NCBI RefSeq assembly: GCF_003427025.1
Contig: NZ_QVAI01000007.1
Span: 62,001-126,000 of the forward strand
Source of the DNA: Jiangella endophytica
Lineage (GTDB): Bacteria; Actinomycetota; Actinomycetes; Jiangellales; Jiangellaceae
DNA: 64,000 nucleotides
Reading direction: 5' to 3'
Shown here: positions 1 to 9,615 of the stretch, piece after piece
Layout: the number at the start of each line of letters is the position of its first letter
Position numbering within the stretch: the first letter of the stretch is position 1
Program-made: the position numbers and the translations under genes
Notes under the pieces: generated by a model
Told to the model about the DNA's origin: nothing
What the model saw: the letters and a program-made list of their open reading frames with translations, nothing else
Database searches by the model: none

Positions 1-286
1 CGCGGTCCGCTTCCGGCCGCTCCGGCACCACCGGGCCGAGCACCTCGGCCCGGGCGGACCGGCGCCGCCACCAGCGGGCATGGTCGTGGTAGATGATGCG
101 GCGGACGTACGCCTCCGGCTCGTCGACCTTCCGCCAGTGCCCGGCCAGTTTGGCCAACGCACCCTGCACGAGGTCCTCGGCCCGGTGCCGGTCGCCGGTG
201 AGCACCACGGCGGCCCGCAGCAGCGCCATCGATCGCGCCGCCACGAACTCCGTGAACTCGCGTTCCGCCGTTGGGTCCACACTCAC
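1..286 (-). CDS. SigE-family ECF RNA polymerase sigma factor (5' part, cut by window edge)
   Basis: The minus strand reads from GTG at 286 (or GTG at 280) off the left edge, giving about 95 residues that begin VDPTAEREFTEFVAARS. The stretch AEDLVQGALAKLAGHW is the region 2 signature of the SigE-type extracytoplasmic-function sigma factors common in Streptomyces-like actinomycetes, and the following YVRRIIYHDHARWWRRR is the promoter -10-binding end of region 2. Regions 3-4 lie outside the window. A GAGAGG sequence at 287-292 sits too close to GTG 286 but is well spaced for GTG 280, so 280 may be the true start. The family directs core polymerase to a small stress-type regulon; the target genes cannot be told. 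No anti-sigma gene is visible on this side. Confidence 0.8.
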   Translation of the reverse strand, partial: MSVDPTAEREFTEFVAARSMALLRAAVVLTGDRHRAEDLVQGALAKLAGHWRKVDEPEAYVRRIIYHDHARWWRRRSARAEVLGPVVPERPEADR

Positions 287-373
287 CTCTCGCGCAGTCG
301 TCTCTCCCTCAGCGGGTGCCTGACACCCCTAAGACGACGCGGCTGCCTCTCCACTATGCATGCCAGCAGACGA

Positions 374-412
374 CGACGGCGGCGCCGCCCGCGAAGGGCG
401 GCGCCGCCGTCG
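374..412 (-). terminator. Strong hairpin, probable terminator of the trypsin gene
   Basis: A perfect 17-bp inverted repeat with a 5-base loop (GCGAA) starts 25 bases beyond the stop codon of the minus-strand protease gene. There is no U-tract after it, as is usual in high-GC actinomycetes. It separates the protease from the sigma-factor gene further downstream on the same strand. Confidence 0.7.
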
Positions 413-436
413 ATCAGGAAAGCGCTGGGCGGGGCG

Positions 437-1849
<1,413 letters not shown>

Positions 1850-2086
1850 TCACATTCGATGATCAATGTTCACCGGAGCGGGGCGGAATTCACCCGACCC
1901 CGGAACGCGGGGAACGGTACCGGAAGCCGGCCCTGTCGCGGACCCGACATCACCGTTCCGACCTGGAATTTCACCGAGCCGGACCGGCTCGTGGGACATT
2001 GCCCCGATTCGTCCGCGACTGGGCTCGCGACACCGCGCCATCGCGTCAATAGACACAAATGCGGCGTTGGTCAATAAACTTCGGCC

Positions 2087-2548
2087 ATGCAGTCGATGTG
2101 GGACTGGTTCAGCGAGCATGCCTGGGTGCTGGGGTGGGCCGGCACCGCCCTCGTCCTGGGCACGATCGAACTCACGACGCTCGACTTCTTCTTCCTGATG
2201 CTGGCCATCGGCGCGGCCAGCGGTGCCATCGCCGCCGGCATGGGCGCGGAGTTCATCGTCCAGCTCCTGGTGGCGGTCGGCGTCAGCGTCGCACTTCTCG
2301 GCGTCGTCCGGCCGATCGCCAAGAAGCGGCTGCTGAAGCCCACGCCGTCCTCGTTCGGCGTCGCGGCGCTGGTCGGGCAGACCGGCGTGGTCCTCGAGCG
2401 CGTCACCGCACACAACGGGCTGATCAAACTGGCCGGCGAGGTGTGGTCGGCGCGCAGCTACGACGGCCGGTCCACGTTCGAGGAGGGCGTCACGGTCGGC
2501 GTCGTCGAGATCCGCGGCGCCACCGCGCTGGTGCTCGACGAGACCTGA
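2087..2548 (+). CDS. NfeD-like membrane protein
   Basis: 153 residues. Two or three hydrophobic helices fill residues about 12-75, then a basic turn (RPIAKKRLLKP) and a C-terminal OB-fold-like beta domain ending in GVTVGVVEIRGATALV. This layout matches the short NfeD (NfeD1b) family, membrane proteins usually found beside stomatin/flotillin-type SPFH genes and thought to help membrane-protein quality control. No SPFH gene is next to it here; instead it converges on the cystathionine beta-synthase gene, with 27 bases between the stop codons. The ATG is preceded by an A/T-richer stretch (TCAATAAACTT) that may be its promoter. Family assignment is good; the precise role is not known. Confidence 0.8.
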   Translation: MQSMWDWFSEHAWVLGWAGTALVLGTIELTTLDFFFLMLAIGAASGAIAAGMGAEFIVQLLVAVGVSVALLGVVRPIAKKRLLKPTPSSFGVAALVGQTGVVLERVTAHNGLIKLAGEVWSARSYDGRSTFEEGVTVGVVEIRGATALVLDET

Positions 2549-2575
2549 GGTCCTCGACGGGCGCGGCGGTGCCGG

Positions 2576-3943
2576 TCAGCTCGTGGCGGCGTAGCCGAGG
2601 AGGTCGGTGCGGGTCAGCACGCCGACCGGCTTGCCGTCGTCGACCACCAGGAGGGCATCGGCCGAGCGCAGCGCCTCGACGGCGGCGGTGACCGCCTCGC
2701 CCGCGCCGACCATCGGCAGCGCCTTGGACATGTGCTGCTCGACCCGGTCGGTCAGGTGCGCGGCGCCGGTGAAGAGAGCGTCGAGCAGGTCGCGCTCGAC
2801 GACGGCGCCGGCCACCTCGGCGGCCATGACCGGCGGCTCGGCCCGCACGACCGGCATCTGCGACACGTTGTACTCGCGCAGGATGTGGACGGCGTCGGCG
2901 ACGCTCTCGGCGGGGTGGGTGTGGACGAGCGCCGGCATCTCGCCGGACTTGCCGCGCAGGACGTCGCCGACGGTGACGCCCTCGACCGGCGGCAGGAAGC
3001 CGTACGACGTCATCCAGCCGTCGTCGAAGACCTTGGACAGGTAACCGCGGCCGCCGTCGGGCAGCAGCACGACGACGACGTCGTCGGGGCCGGCCCGCTC
3101 GGCCACCCGCAGCGCCGCCACGACGGCCAGCCCGCAGGAGCCACCCACCAGCAGGCCCTCCTCGCGAGCCAGCCGGCGGGTCATGTCGAAGGAGTCCTTG
3201 TCCGACACCGCGACGATCTCGTCGCACAGGTCGGTGTCGTACGTGGTCGGCCAGAAGTCTTCACCGACGCCCTCGACGAGGTACGGCCGGCCGGTGCCGC
3301 CGGAGTAGACGGACCCCTCCGGGTCGGCGCCGATGACCTTCACCCGGCCGCCGGACACCTCCTTGAGGTAGCGGCCGACGCCGGTGATGGTGCCGCCGGT
3401 GCCGATGCCCGCGACGAAGTGGGTGATGCGGCCGTCGGTCTGCTTCCACAGCTCCGGGCCGGTGGTCTCGTAGTGCGACCGCGGGTTGGCCGGGTTGGAG
3501 TACTGATCGGGCTTCCAGGCGCCGGGGGTCTCGCGGACCAGCCGGTCGGACACCGAGTAGTAGGAGTCGGGGTCCTCGGGCGCGACCGCCGTCGGGCAGA
3601 CGACGACCTCGGCGCCGTACGCCTTGAGCACGTTGCGCTTGTCCTCGCTCACCTTGTCGGGGCAGACGAAGATGCAGCGGTAGCCCTTGCGCTGCGCGAC
3701 CAGCGCCAGGCCAACGCCGGTGTTGCCGCTCGTCGGCTCGACGATGGTGCCGCCGGGGCCGATGAGGCCGGCTTCCTCGGCGTCCTCGATCATGCGCGAG
3801 GCGATGCGGTCCTTCACCGAGCCGCCCGGGTTCAGGTACTCGACCTTGGCGAGGACGGTGGCCGGCAGGCCCTCGGCGACGGTGCCCAGCCGGACCAGCG
3901 GGGTGTTGCCGATGAGGTCCAGCACGCTCTCGTAGTACTCCAC
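2576..3943 (-). CDS. cbs: Cystathionine beta-synthase
   Basis: 455 residues, close to the usual length of actinobacterial CBS. The fold II PLP domain fills residues 1-320: the Schiff-base lysine is K44 in GSVKDR, the phosphate/substrate loop is PTSGNTG near residue 70, and the PLP-phosphate loop is GIGTGGTITG near residue 180. The C-terminal part, from about residue 330, carries a pair of CBS domains (ending VGVLTRTDLLGYAATS), which distinguishes it from cysteine synthase. It condenses serine with homocysteine to cystathionine in the cytoplasm (reverse transsulfuration). There is no N-terminal heme-binding extension, as expected for a bacterial enzyme. It is divergent from the SGNH hydrolase gene, the two starts being only about 50 bases apart. 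Confidence 0.9.
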   Translation of the reverse strand: MEYYESVLDLIGNTPLVRLGTVAEGLPATVLAKVEYLNPGGSVKDRIASRMIEDAEEAGLIGPGGTIVEPTSGNTGVGLALVAQRKGYRCIFVCPDKVSEDKRNVLKAYGAEVVVCPTAVAPEDPDSYYSVSDRLVRETPGAWKPDQYSNPANPRSHYETTGPELWKQTDGRITHFVAGIGTGGTITGVGRYLKEVSGGRVKVIGADPEGSVYSGGTGRPYLVEGVGEDFWPTTYDTDLCDEIVAVSDKDSFDMTRRLAREEGLLVGGSCGLAVVAALRVAERAGPDDVVVVLLPDGGRGYLSKVFDDGWMTSYGFLPPVEGVTVGDVLRGKSGEMPALVHTHPAESVADAVHILREYNVSQMPVVRAEPPVMAAEVAGAVVERDLLDALFTGAAHLTDRVEQHMSKALPMVGAGEAVTAAVEALRSADALLVVDDGKPVGVLTRTDLLGYAATS

Positions 3944-3995
3944 GGTGCTGACCTTAGCCGAGCGTCCGGTTCGCTAGAGTCGAACGGTGGTCGGC

Positions 3996-4988
3996 ATGGT
4001 CAGCGCTCGGACGGCACGTCGTCTCGCCGCGGCCGCCGCGTACGGGGGTGGCGGACTCAGCCTGCTGGGCGCCGCCGGCTACGGACTGCTGCGGCTGCAG
4101 GCGAAGCTGGCCCGCCGCACCATCACCGGCCGCCCGCTCGGCGGCCCGCCGGACCCCGACGGCGTCTACGGCAGCGGCGACGGCCCGCCACTCTCGTTCA
4201 TCGTCGCCGGCGACTCCGCGGCGGCCGGCTACGGCGTCGAGAGCGCCGAGGAGACGCCCGGCGCGCTGCTCGCCTCCGGGCTGGCCGAGGTGGCGCACCG
4301 CCCGGTCGCCCTCACCACCGTCGCGCAGGTCGGCGCGCAGACGGCCGACCTCGCCGACCAGCTCGACCGCGCGAAGGCCGCCGCACCCGACGTCGCACTG
4401 CTGATCATCGGCGGCAACGACATCACCCATCAGGTGAAGCTGGTCGAGTCCGTCCGGCTGCTCGACGAAGCCGTGCTGCGGCTGCGCGCCGCCGGCTGCC
4501 AGGTCGTGGTCGGCACCTGCCCCGATCTCGGCACGATCCGCCCTATCCGGCCGCCGCTGCGCTGGCTGGCCCGGCGCGCGAGCCGTCAACTGGCCGCCGC
4601 CCAGACCATGGCGGTCATCGAGGGCGGCGGCCGCACGGTGTCACTCGGCTCCATCCTGGGGCCGGAGTTCGATGCGGCGCCCGGCGAGCTGTTCAGCGAG
4701 GACCAGTTCCACCCGTCGTCGGCCGGCTACGCGCACGCGGCCGCCGCGATCCTCCCGTCGCTGGTCGGCGCGCTCGGCCTCTGGGCGCCGGGCGACGAGG
4801 CTCCGGAGCTGGGCCGCGGCGACAGCGTCCTGCCGGTGTCGATCGCCGCGGTCGCGGCGGCCGACCACGCCGGCACCGAGGTCGCGGCGGCGACGCTCGG
4901 CGGCCGGGCCCGCGGGCCGCGCGGGCCGTGGGCGCAACTGCGCAACCGCCGCAGGCGACCGCTGCCGGAGACGCCCGAACGCGTGTGA
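3996..4988 (+). CDS. SGNH/GDSL-family hydrolase with N-terminal membrane segment
   Basis: About 330 residues. The SGNH blocks are visible: FIVAGDSAAAGYG near residue 70 (nucleophile serine), IIGGNDI near residue 145 (the N of block III), and FSEDQFHPSSAGY near residue 235 (catalytic Asp and His). A hydrophobic stretch near residues 8-30 looks like a signal anchor. Such proteins are serine esterases or lipases; the substrate cannot be read from the sequence. The C-terminal 70 residues are Ala/Gly/Arg-rich and probably disordered. The start could also be the GTG at 3987, three codons earlier. The gene lies between cbs and a thiolase, a grouping I recall from several actinomycete genomes, but nothing here proves a shared pathway. 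Confidence 0.8.
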   Translation: MVSARTARRLAAAAAYGGGGLSLLGAAGYGLLRLQAKLARRTITGRPLGGPPDPDGVYGSGDGPPLSFIVAGDSAAAGYGVESAEETPGALLASGLAEVAHRPVALTTVAQVGAQTADLADQLDRAKAAAPDVALLIIGGNDITHQVKLVESVRLLDEAVLRLRAAGCQVVVGTCPDLGTIRPIRPPLRWLARRASRQLAAAQTMAVIEGGGRTVSLGSILGPEFDAAPGELFSEDQFHPSSAGYAHAAAAILPSLVGALGLWAPGDEAPELGRGDSVLPVSIAAVAAADHAGTEVAAATLGGRARGPRGPWAQLRNRRRRPLPETPERV

Positions 4989-5024
4989 CCGGCGGGACCC
5001 GGCGGTCATCCCGCGCAGCAGTGG

Positions 5025-5063
5025 GCCCGCCCGTCAGGGTGGGCACCCACCTGAGAGGCGGGC
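5025..5063 (+). terminator. Possible stem-loop after the SGNH hydrolase gene
   Basis: GCCCGCC pairs with GGCGGGC, and a smaller GGGTG/CACCC stem can form inside the loop. It lies 37 bases after the stop codon and before the thiolase operator. There is no T-run, so the call is tentative. Confidence 0.35.
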
Positions 5064-5086
5064 ACCGACAGCCGGCGGGTATCCTC

Positions 5087-5106
5087 GGGTTACCAGCGAG
5101 TAACCC
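5087..5106. promoter_or_regulatory. TetR-type operator upstream of the thiolase gene
   Basis: GGGTTAC-CAGCGA-GTAACCC is a perfect 7-bp inverted repeat with a 6-base spacer, 20 bases upstream of the thiolase ATG. From memory, GTTAC/GTAAC dyads of this spacing occur in front of acyl-CoA metabolism genes under TetR-family fatty-acid regulators in actinomycetes. The matching regulator is not in the window. Confidence 0.55.
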
Positions 5107-5125
5107 ACGGTCGAAGGAGCCCGCC

Positions 5126-6349
5126 ATGCCCGAGGCAGTCATCGTCGCCACCGCGCGGTCGCCGATCGGGCGGGCCTACAAGGGGTCGCTGATCGACGTG
5201 CGGCCCGACGATCTCGCCGTCGCGACGATCCGGGGCGCGCTCGACCAGATCCCGGCGCTGGATCCGGCCACCATCGACGATCTCTACGTGGGGTGTGCCG
5301 AGCCGCGCGACGAGCAGGGCGGCAACGTCGCCCGCCGCATCGCCGTCCAGCTCGGGCTCGACACACTGCCGGCGGCGACGATCAACCGGTTCTGCGCCTC
5401 GTCGGTGCAGACGGCGCGCATGGCCTTCCACGCCATCAGGGCCGGCGAGGGCGACGTGTTCGTGTCGGCCGGTGTCGAGTGCGTGTCGCGCTACGCCGGC
5501 TTCGGCGGCGCCGGCGTCGACCCCGTCGAGACGCAGAACCCGGTGTTCGCCGGCGCGCAGGCGCGCACGGCCCGGTACGCCGAGACCAACGAGACGTGGC
5601 ACGACCCGCGCGCCGACGCCCTGCTGCCCGACATCTACATCCAGATGGGCCAGACCGCCGAGAACGTCGCGACCTACGCCGGCGTCACCCGCGCCGACCA
5701 GGACGAGTTCGCCGTCCTCTCGCAGTCGCGAGCCGAGCACGCGGTGAAGGACGGGTTCTTCGCGCGCGAGATCACCCCCGTCACGCGACCCGACGGCACG
5801 GTCGTCGACACCGACGACAGCCCGCGGCCGGGCACCACGCTGGAGAAGCTGGCCGCGCTCGCCCCGGTGTTCCGGCCGGACGGCACGGTGACGGCGGGCA
5901 ACTGCACACCGCTCAACGACGGCGCCGCCGCCGTCGTCATCATGTCCGACACCCGCGCCCGGGAGCTGGGCCTGACGCCACTGGCCCGCATCGTCGCGAC
6001 GGCCACGTCGGCGCTCTCGCCGGAGATCATGGGCCTCGGTCCGGTCGAGTCGTCCCAGCGGGCGCTGCGGCGGGCCGGCATGACCATCGACGACGTCGAC
6101 CTGGTCGAGATCAACGAGGCGTTCGCCGCCCAGGTCATTCCGAGCGCCCGGCAGCTCGGCATCGACGTCGACAAGCTCAACGTCCACGGCGGCGCCATCG
6201 CGCTCGGCCACCCGTTCGGCTCCACCGGTGCGCGCATCATGACGACGCTGGTGAACGGACTGCGGACCCGCGATGCGTCGATCGGGCTGGAGACGATGTG
6301 CGTCGGCGGCGGCCAGGGGATGGCGATCATCCTCGAGCGCCTCGGCTGA
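5126..6349 (+). CDS. Acetyl-CoA C-acyltransferase (thiolase)
   Basis: 407 residues, normal thiolase length, starting at ATG 5126 behind GAAGGAG. The acylated cysteine is C90 (NRFCASS), the general-base histidine is H362 (GHPFG) and the second catalytic cysteine is C392 (CVGGGQG). The enzyme cleaves 3-ketoacyl-CoA with CoA, or runs in the biosynthetic direction to acetoacetyl-CoA; the sequence resembles FadA/FadI-like acyltransferases, and I cannot fix chain-length preference. It appears to be monocistronic, with no neighbouring FadB-type gene. Control by an acyl-CoA-sensing TetR repressor is suggested by the dyad 20 bases upstream. An open frame continues far upstream of ATG 5126, but it is antisense shadow of cbs and is not coding. 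Confidence 0.92.
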   Translation: MPEAVIVATARSPIGRAYKGSLIDVRPDDLAVATIRGALDQIPALDPATIDDLYVGCAEPRDEQGGNVARRIAVQLGLDTLPAATINRFCASSVQTARMAFHAIRAGEGDVFVSAGVECVSRYAGFGGAGVDPVETQNPVFAGAQARTARYAETNETWHDPRADALLPDIYIQMGQTAENVATYAGVTRADQDEFAVLSQSRAEHAVKDGFFAREITPVTRPDGTVVDTDDSPRPGTTLEKLAALAPVFRPDGTVTAGNCTPLNDGAAAVVIMSDTRARELGLTPLARIVATATSALSPEIMGLGPVESSQRALRRAGMTIDDVDLVEINEAFAAQVIPSARQLGIDVDKLNVHGGAIALGHPFGSTGARIMTTLVNGLRTRDASIGLETMCVGGGQGMAIILERLG

Positions 6350-6395
6350 CCCCGCGAGGGCCGCCCGGGAGGGGATGGTCTTGGGGTAAGGGGTT

Positions 6396-6419
6396 GTGCC
6401 GTCCGGAGTCCTGCGGCAC
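6396..6419. other. Small dyad between thiolase and DUF4287-like genes
   Basis: GTGCCG and CGGCAC flank a 12-base spacer about 45 bases after the thiolase stop and about 40 bases before the next start. It could be a weak terminator for the thiolase gene or a regulator site for the next gene; the sequence does not decide. Confidence 0.3.
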
Positions 6420-6457
6420 AGTCGATATACGGAGACCTCGACACCCCGGAGGCAGCC

Positions 6458-6688
6458 ATGAGCCTGAATCACTCCGACGAGACCCATCGCAATCTTCTCG
6501 CCCGCGTCCCCGGCGTCACCGGGCGAGAGCTCCCGGAGTGGTTCGCGGCCCTGGAGGCCGGACCGTCCTTCCTGCGGTTCGACGACCGCGTGAGGTGGCT
6601 CCGCGACGAGCACGGCCTGGCGCACGGCCACGCGACGGCCATCGTGCACGAGGCCGACCTGCGCCGCGCCGCCCGCAACTTCGGCTGA
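6458..6688 (+). CDS. Small DUF4287-like protein
   Basis: 76 residues, starting at ATG 6458. The core reads VTGRELPEWF, then a phenylalanine-rich turn and a WLRDEHGL ... HATAIVHE segment. I recognise this as the short DUF4287-type family: small soluble proteins with a conserved HGHATA-like motif, some of which are fused to DUF5655. No catalytic activity is established. The protein has no signal peptide or membrane helix. It sits alone between the thiolase gene and a convergent membrane-protein gene, with a two-way terminator after it. Confidence 0.7.
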   Translation: MSLNHSDETHRNLLARVPGVTGRELPEWFAALEAGPSFLRFDDRVRWLRDEHGLAHGHATAIVHEADLRRAARNFG

Positions 6689-6773
6689 GCGCCAGCACCC
6701 GCCCGGCCGGGCGGACGCCCACGGTGTCCGCCCGCGGCTGACCACGGCCCGGCGGCGACGCCCGGAGACGACG

Positions 6774-6809
6774 AACGGCCCGCCCCGTGAATCCACGGGA
6801 CGGGCCGTT
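6774..6809. terminator. Bidirectional terminator
   Basis: A 16-bp stem with a single mismatch and a 4-base loop (AATC) runs from AACGGCCC to GGGCCGTT, flanked by A and T pairs. It lies between the convergent DUF4287-like gene (stop at 6688) and the Bax-inhibitor-like gene (stop at 6837), so it can serve both. Confidence 0.75.
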
Positions 6810-6836
6810 GGTGTGTCAGGTGCTGCCTACGAGCGC

Positions 6837-7637
6837 TCATTCACCCCGGAGGATGGCGAGCAGCCGCAGGATCTCGAGGTAGAGCCAGACCAGCGTGACG
6901 GTGAGACCGAACGCCGCCGTCCAGGCGAACTTGGCCGGCAGGCCCTGCTTGACGCCCTGCTCGATGAAGTCGAAGTCGAGGATCAGGCAGAACGCCGCCA
7001 GACCGACCGCGAACACGCCGATCAGCATGCCGAACACGCCGTCGCGGAAGCCGAACGCGCTGTCGGACGAGCCGAACCACATGAACAGCAGGTTGACCAG
7101 GCTGAAGATGCCGTAGCCGATCAGCGCGATCATGACGCCGCGGCGGAACTTCGGCGTCACCCGGACCTTGCCGCTGCGGTAGACGAACAGCGTGGCCGCG
7201 AACACGCCGAGCGTGCCGAGCACGGCCTGCGCGACGATGCCGTCGAGCGGACGTCCCGAGATGGCGTAGTTCTCGAAGTACTGGCTGATGCCACCGACGA
7301 AGATGCCCTCGAAGCCGGCGTAGAGCAGGATGAGGACCGGCGACGGGTTGCGCTTGAACGCGTTGACCAGACCGAGCACCAGGCCGACGATCAGGCCGAC
7401 GAAGGTCAGGCTCGGGTTCGTCCAGCCGACGACGGCACCGGCGAGCAGCACCGCGAAGGTGATGCCGGTCTTCATGATGACGTCGTCGTACGTCATCCGC
7501 CCGGTCTGCACGGGCGTCGCCGACGGAGCGGCGTACATGTTCTGCAGTTCTTCAGCGCTCGGCGCGGCGGCGTCATAGGTCGCGTGCCGTCCGTTGAAGC
7601 CCTCAGCCCGGCTGAAGATCGGGTTGTTTCCCTGCAT
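6837..7637 (-). CDS. Bax inhibitor-1 / YccA family membrane protein
   Basis: 266 residues from ATG 7637, which has GGAGGA six bases upstream; the seven extra codons further upstream are not needed. The N-terminal 60 residues are soluble (FSRAEGFNGRH, then an Ala/Pro stretch), followed by about seven hydrophobic helices. The conserved family features include an acidic pair near the last helix (CLILDFDFIEQGV). Relatives act as pH-sensitive calcium-leak channels or bind membrane proteases (YccA with FtsH). The role in this organism is not known. It is monocistronic and converges on the DUF4287-like gene. Confidence 0.88.
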   Translation of the reverse strand: MQGNNPIFSRAEGFNGRHATYDAAAPSAEELQNMYAAPSATPVQTGRMTYDDVIMKTGITFAVLLAGAVVGWTNPSLTFVGLIVGLVLGLVNAFKRNPSPVLILLYAGFEGIFVGGISQYFENYAISGRPLDGIVAQAVLGTLGVFAATLFVYRSGKVRVTPKFRRGVMIALIGYGIFSLVNLLFMWFGSSDSAFGFRDGVFGMLIGVFAVGLAAFCLILDFDFIEQGVKQGLPAKFAWTAAFGLTVTLVWLYLEILRLLAILRGE

Positions 7638-7911
7638 CGTTCTCCTCCAACGCCCCACGGCGGGGCGAATCAGATTCGTTCGACAAGTCTACTGATCACC
7701 TGCGGTGTGGACGACCCCTGGGCGCATTGCCGCAACGGTTCTCATCTTCGGCTGGGCGGGATCGGGACGACACGTCCGGCGCAGGCACCATATCTCCGCA
7801 TCCGTGACATCTCACGTACACGTTGGCACAACCCATGAATCAGGACTTTCCGCTACCCTGGGCCGCGCGTCCGGCACGGTCCGGCGCCTACGGGGGAAAG
7901 CGGAGGTCAGC

Positions 7912-9600
7912 ATGGTGTTTCCAGGGTCGCCCACAGGTCCGGACGATCAGCATCCCGGGCCGGTCCCGCCCCCTCCCCCGCCCGGCACGCCGGCCGGTGA
8001 GCCGGTCGCGTCCGCCCCCGATCCGGCCACCCGGCCGCTCGCCTACCCCGACGCCGCCGACGCCGAGCCGGCCATCGTGCCGCGCAGACGTCGCGGGCTG
8101 ATCGCCGGCGGCATCGCCGCGGCCGTCCTGCTGGTCGTGCCCGGCGCGGTGTTCGCGTGGCAGGCCCTCGACGGCGGCGGCGCGCAGCCGCACGACGTGC
8201 TCCCCGCCGACGCCATCGGCTACGTCCGGCTCGACCTCGACCCGTCGGCCGGGCAGAAGATCGAGGCGTTCCGGTTCCTGCAGAGCTTCCCGCTGTTCAC
8301 CGAGGCCACCGGCATCACCGACGAGGACGTCGACCTGCGCGAGCGGTTCGTCGACGAGCTGGCCGCGGCCACCGGCTGCGACATCGACTTCGGCACCGAC
8401 GTCGAGCCGTGGGTCGGCGAGCGCATCGGCGCCGCCATGCTCCCGCCGGCGGGCGACGGCGACGAGCCGGGCTACGTCATCGCGCTGCAGGCCGGCGACG
8501 AGGACGCCGCCACCGAGGCGATCGACCGGATCCTCGGCTGCGGCGGCGCCGAGGCTGAGGCCGACGGCCTCGGCCGCGCCTACGTCGACGGCTACCTGCT
8601 GGTCACCGACACCCAGGAGAACGCCGACGCCTACGCGGACGCCGCGGCCGACTCCTCGCTGGCCGACAACCCCGAGTTCGTCGAGGCCATGGACCTGCTC
8701 GGCGAGCAGGGCATCGCGTCGGCGTGGCTGTCCGGCAGTGCCATGGTCGACGTGTTCGACAGCTCGGCCGGCTCCTTCGGCATCGGTGCCGGCGCGTCGT
8801 CCAGCGACCTGCCGTCGCTGGACGAGGCCCGCGAGGTCATCGACGAGACCTACCGGAGCGTGGCGCTGTCGGTCCGCTTCGACGACCGGTACGCCGAGCT
8901 GGCCACCATCGTCACCGGCAGCGCGTACCGCGCCCTCGACGGCGGCGGCGTCGACGCCTCGGTTCCCGACGACACCGCGCTCTTCCTCGGTGCGCACGAC
9001 GCCGGCCAGTACCTGCGCGACAACTGGGACGCGTCGCTGGAGTCGATCCCCGAGGGTGCGGAGATGCTCGACGAGCTGGAGGCGCAGACCGGGCTCGTCC
9101 TGCCCGACGACCTCGCCACCCTGCTCGGCGAGGACCTCGTCGTCGCGGCCGACGCGAGCGACTTCGCCCCCGGCGAAGACGCCTTCTTCGGCCTGGAGTT
9201 CGGCGCCCGCGTGGTCACCGACCCCGACGCGTTCGCCGATCTGTGGGACCGCGTCCAGGGTCTGGCCGACGACGCCGGAGCCTCGCTGGACGACCTGCCG
9301 CTGCAGACCACCGACGACGGCTTCGTGCTGGCCACTTCGGAGGACTACGCGGCCGAGCTGCTCGACGGCGGCGGCCTGGCCGACACCGACGCCTACCGCA
9401 CGGCGGTGGCCGACGCCGACGAGGCCGACTCCGTGTTCTTCGTCAACGTCGGCACCGTCTCGGATCAGCTCCTGGCGACGATCGGCGACTCGCTCACGGA
9501 CGCCGAGCGGCAGTCGATCGAGGCGCTGCAGGCCATCGGCATGGCCGCGCACCTCGACGACGGCCACCTGGAGTTCAGCCTGCGCGTCACCACCGGCTGA
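7912..9600 (+). CDS. DUF3352 domain-containing membrane-anchored protein
   Basis: 562 residues from ATG 7912, behind CGGAGGT. Residues 1-57 are Pro/Ala-rich and cytoplasmic, a single helix covers about 62-84 (LIAGGIAAAVLLVVP), and the rest is a very acidic extracellular region. It contains the DUF3352 pattern: VLPADAIGYVRLDLDPSAGQK, then two similar halves with VTDTQENADAYADAA and LATSEDYAAELLDGGG. The duplicated layout suggests two related lobes. Function of the family is unknown; it is widespread in actinomycetes. The gene converges on the DUF4132 gene (15 bases between stops) and has 270 bases of non-coding DNA upstream shared with the Bax-inhibitor-like gene. Confidence 0.82.
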   Translation: MVFPGSPTGPDDQHPGPVPPPPPPGTPAGEPVASAPDPATRPLAYPDAADAEPAIVPRRRRGLIAGGIAAAVLLVVPGAVFAWQALDGGGAQPHDVLPADAIGYVRLDLDPSAGQKIEAFRFLQSFPLFTEATGITDEDVDLRERFVDELAAATGCDIDFGTDVEPWVGERIGAAMLPPAGDGDEPGYVIALQAGDEDAATEAIDRILGCGGAEAEADGLGRAYVDGYLLVTDTQENADAYADAAADSSLADNPEFVEAMDLLGEQGIASAWLSGSAMVDVFDSSAGSFGIGAGASSSDLPSLDEAREVIDETYRSVALSVRFDDRYAELATIVTGSAYRALDGGGVDASVPDDTALFLGAHDAGQYLRDNWDASLESIPEGAEMLDELEAQTGLVLPDDLATLLGEDLVVAADASDFAPGEDAFFGLEFGARVVTDPDAFADLWDRVQGLADDAGASLDDLPLQTTDDGFVLATSEDYAAELLDGGGLADTDAYRTAVADADEADSVFFVNVGTVSDQLLATIGDSLTDAERQSIEALQAIGMAAHLDDGHLEFSLRVTTG

Positions 9601-9615
9601 CGACCGCGGCCCGGC

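Noticed and set aside
371-412. GC-rich inverted repeat as a possible CRISPR repeat or attachment site
   Set aside because: It is a single hairpin placed just beyond a stop codon, with no further copies or spacers.
2732-6349. A 1,205-codon open frame on the plus strand covering the cbs region and running into thiolase
   Set aside because: The first two thirds are antisense to cbs and show shadow composition rich in Val, Arg, Gly and Asp. Only the part from ATG 5126, which has a ribosome-binding site, encodes a thiolase.
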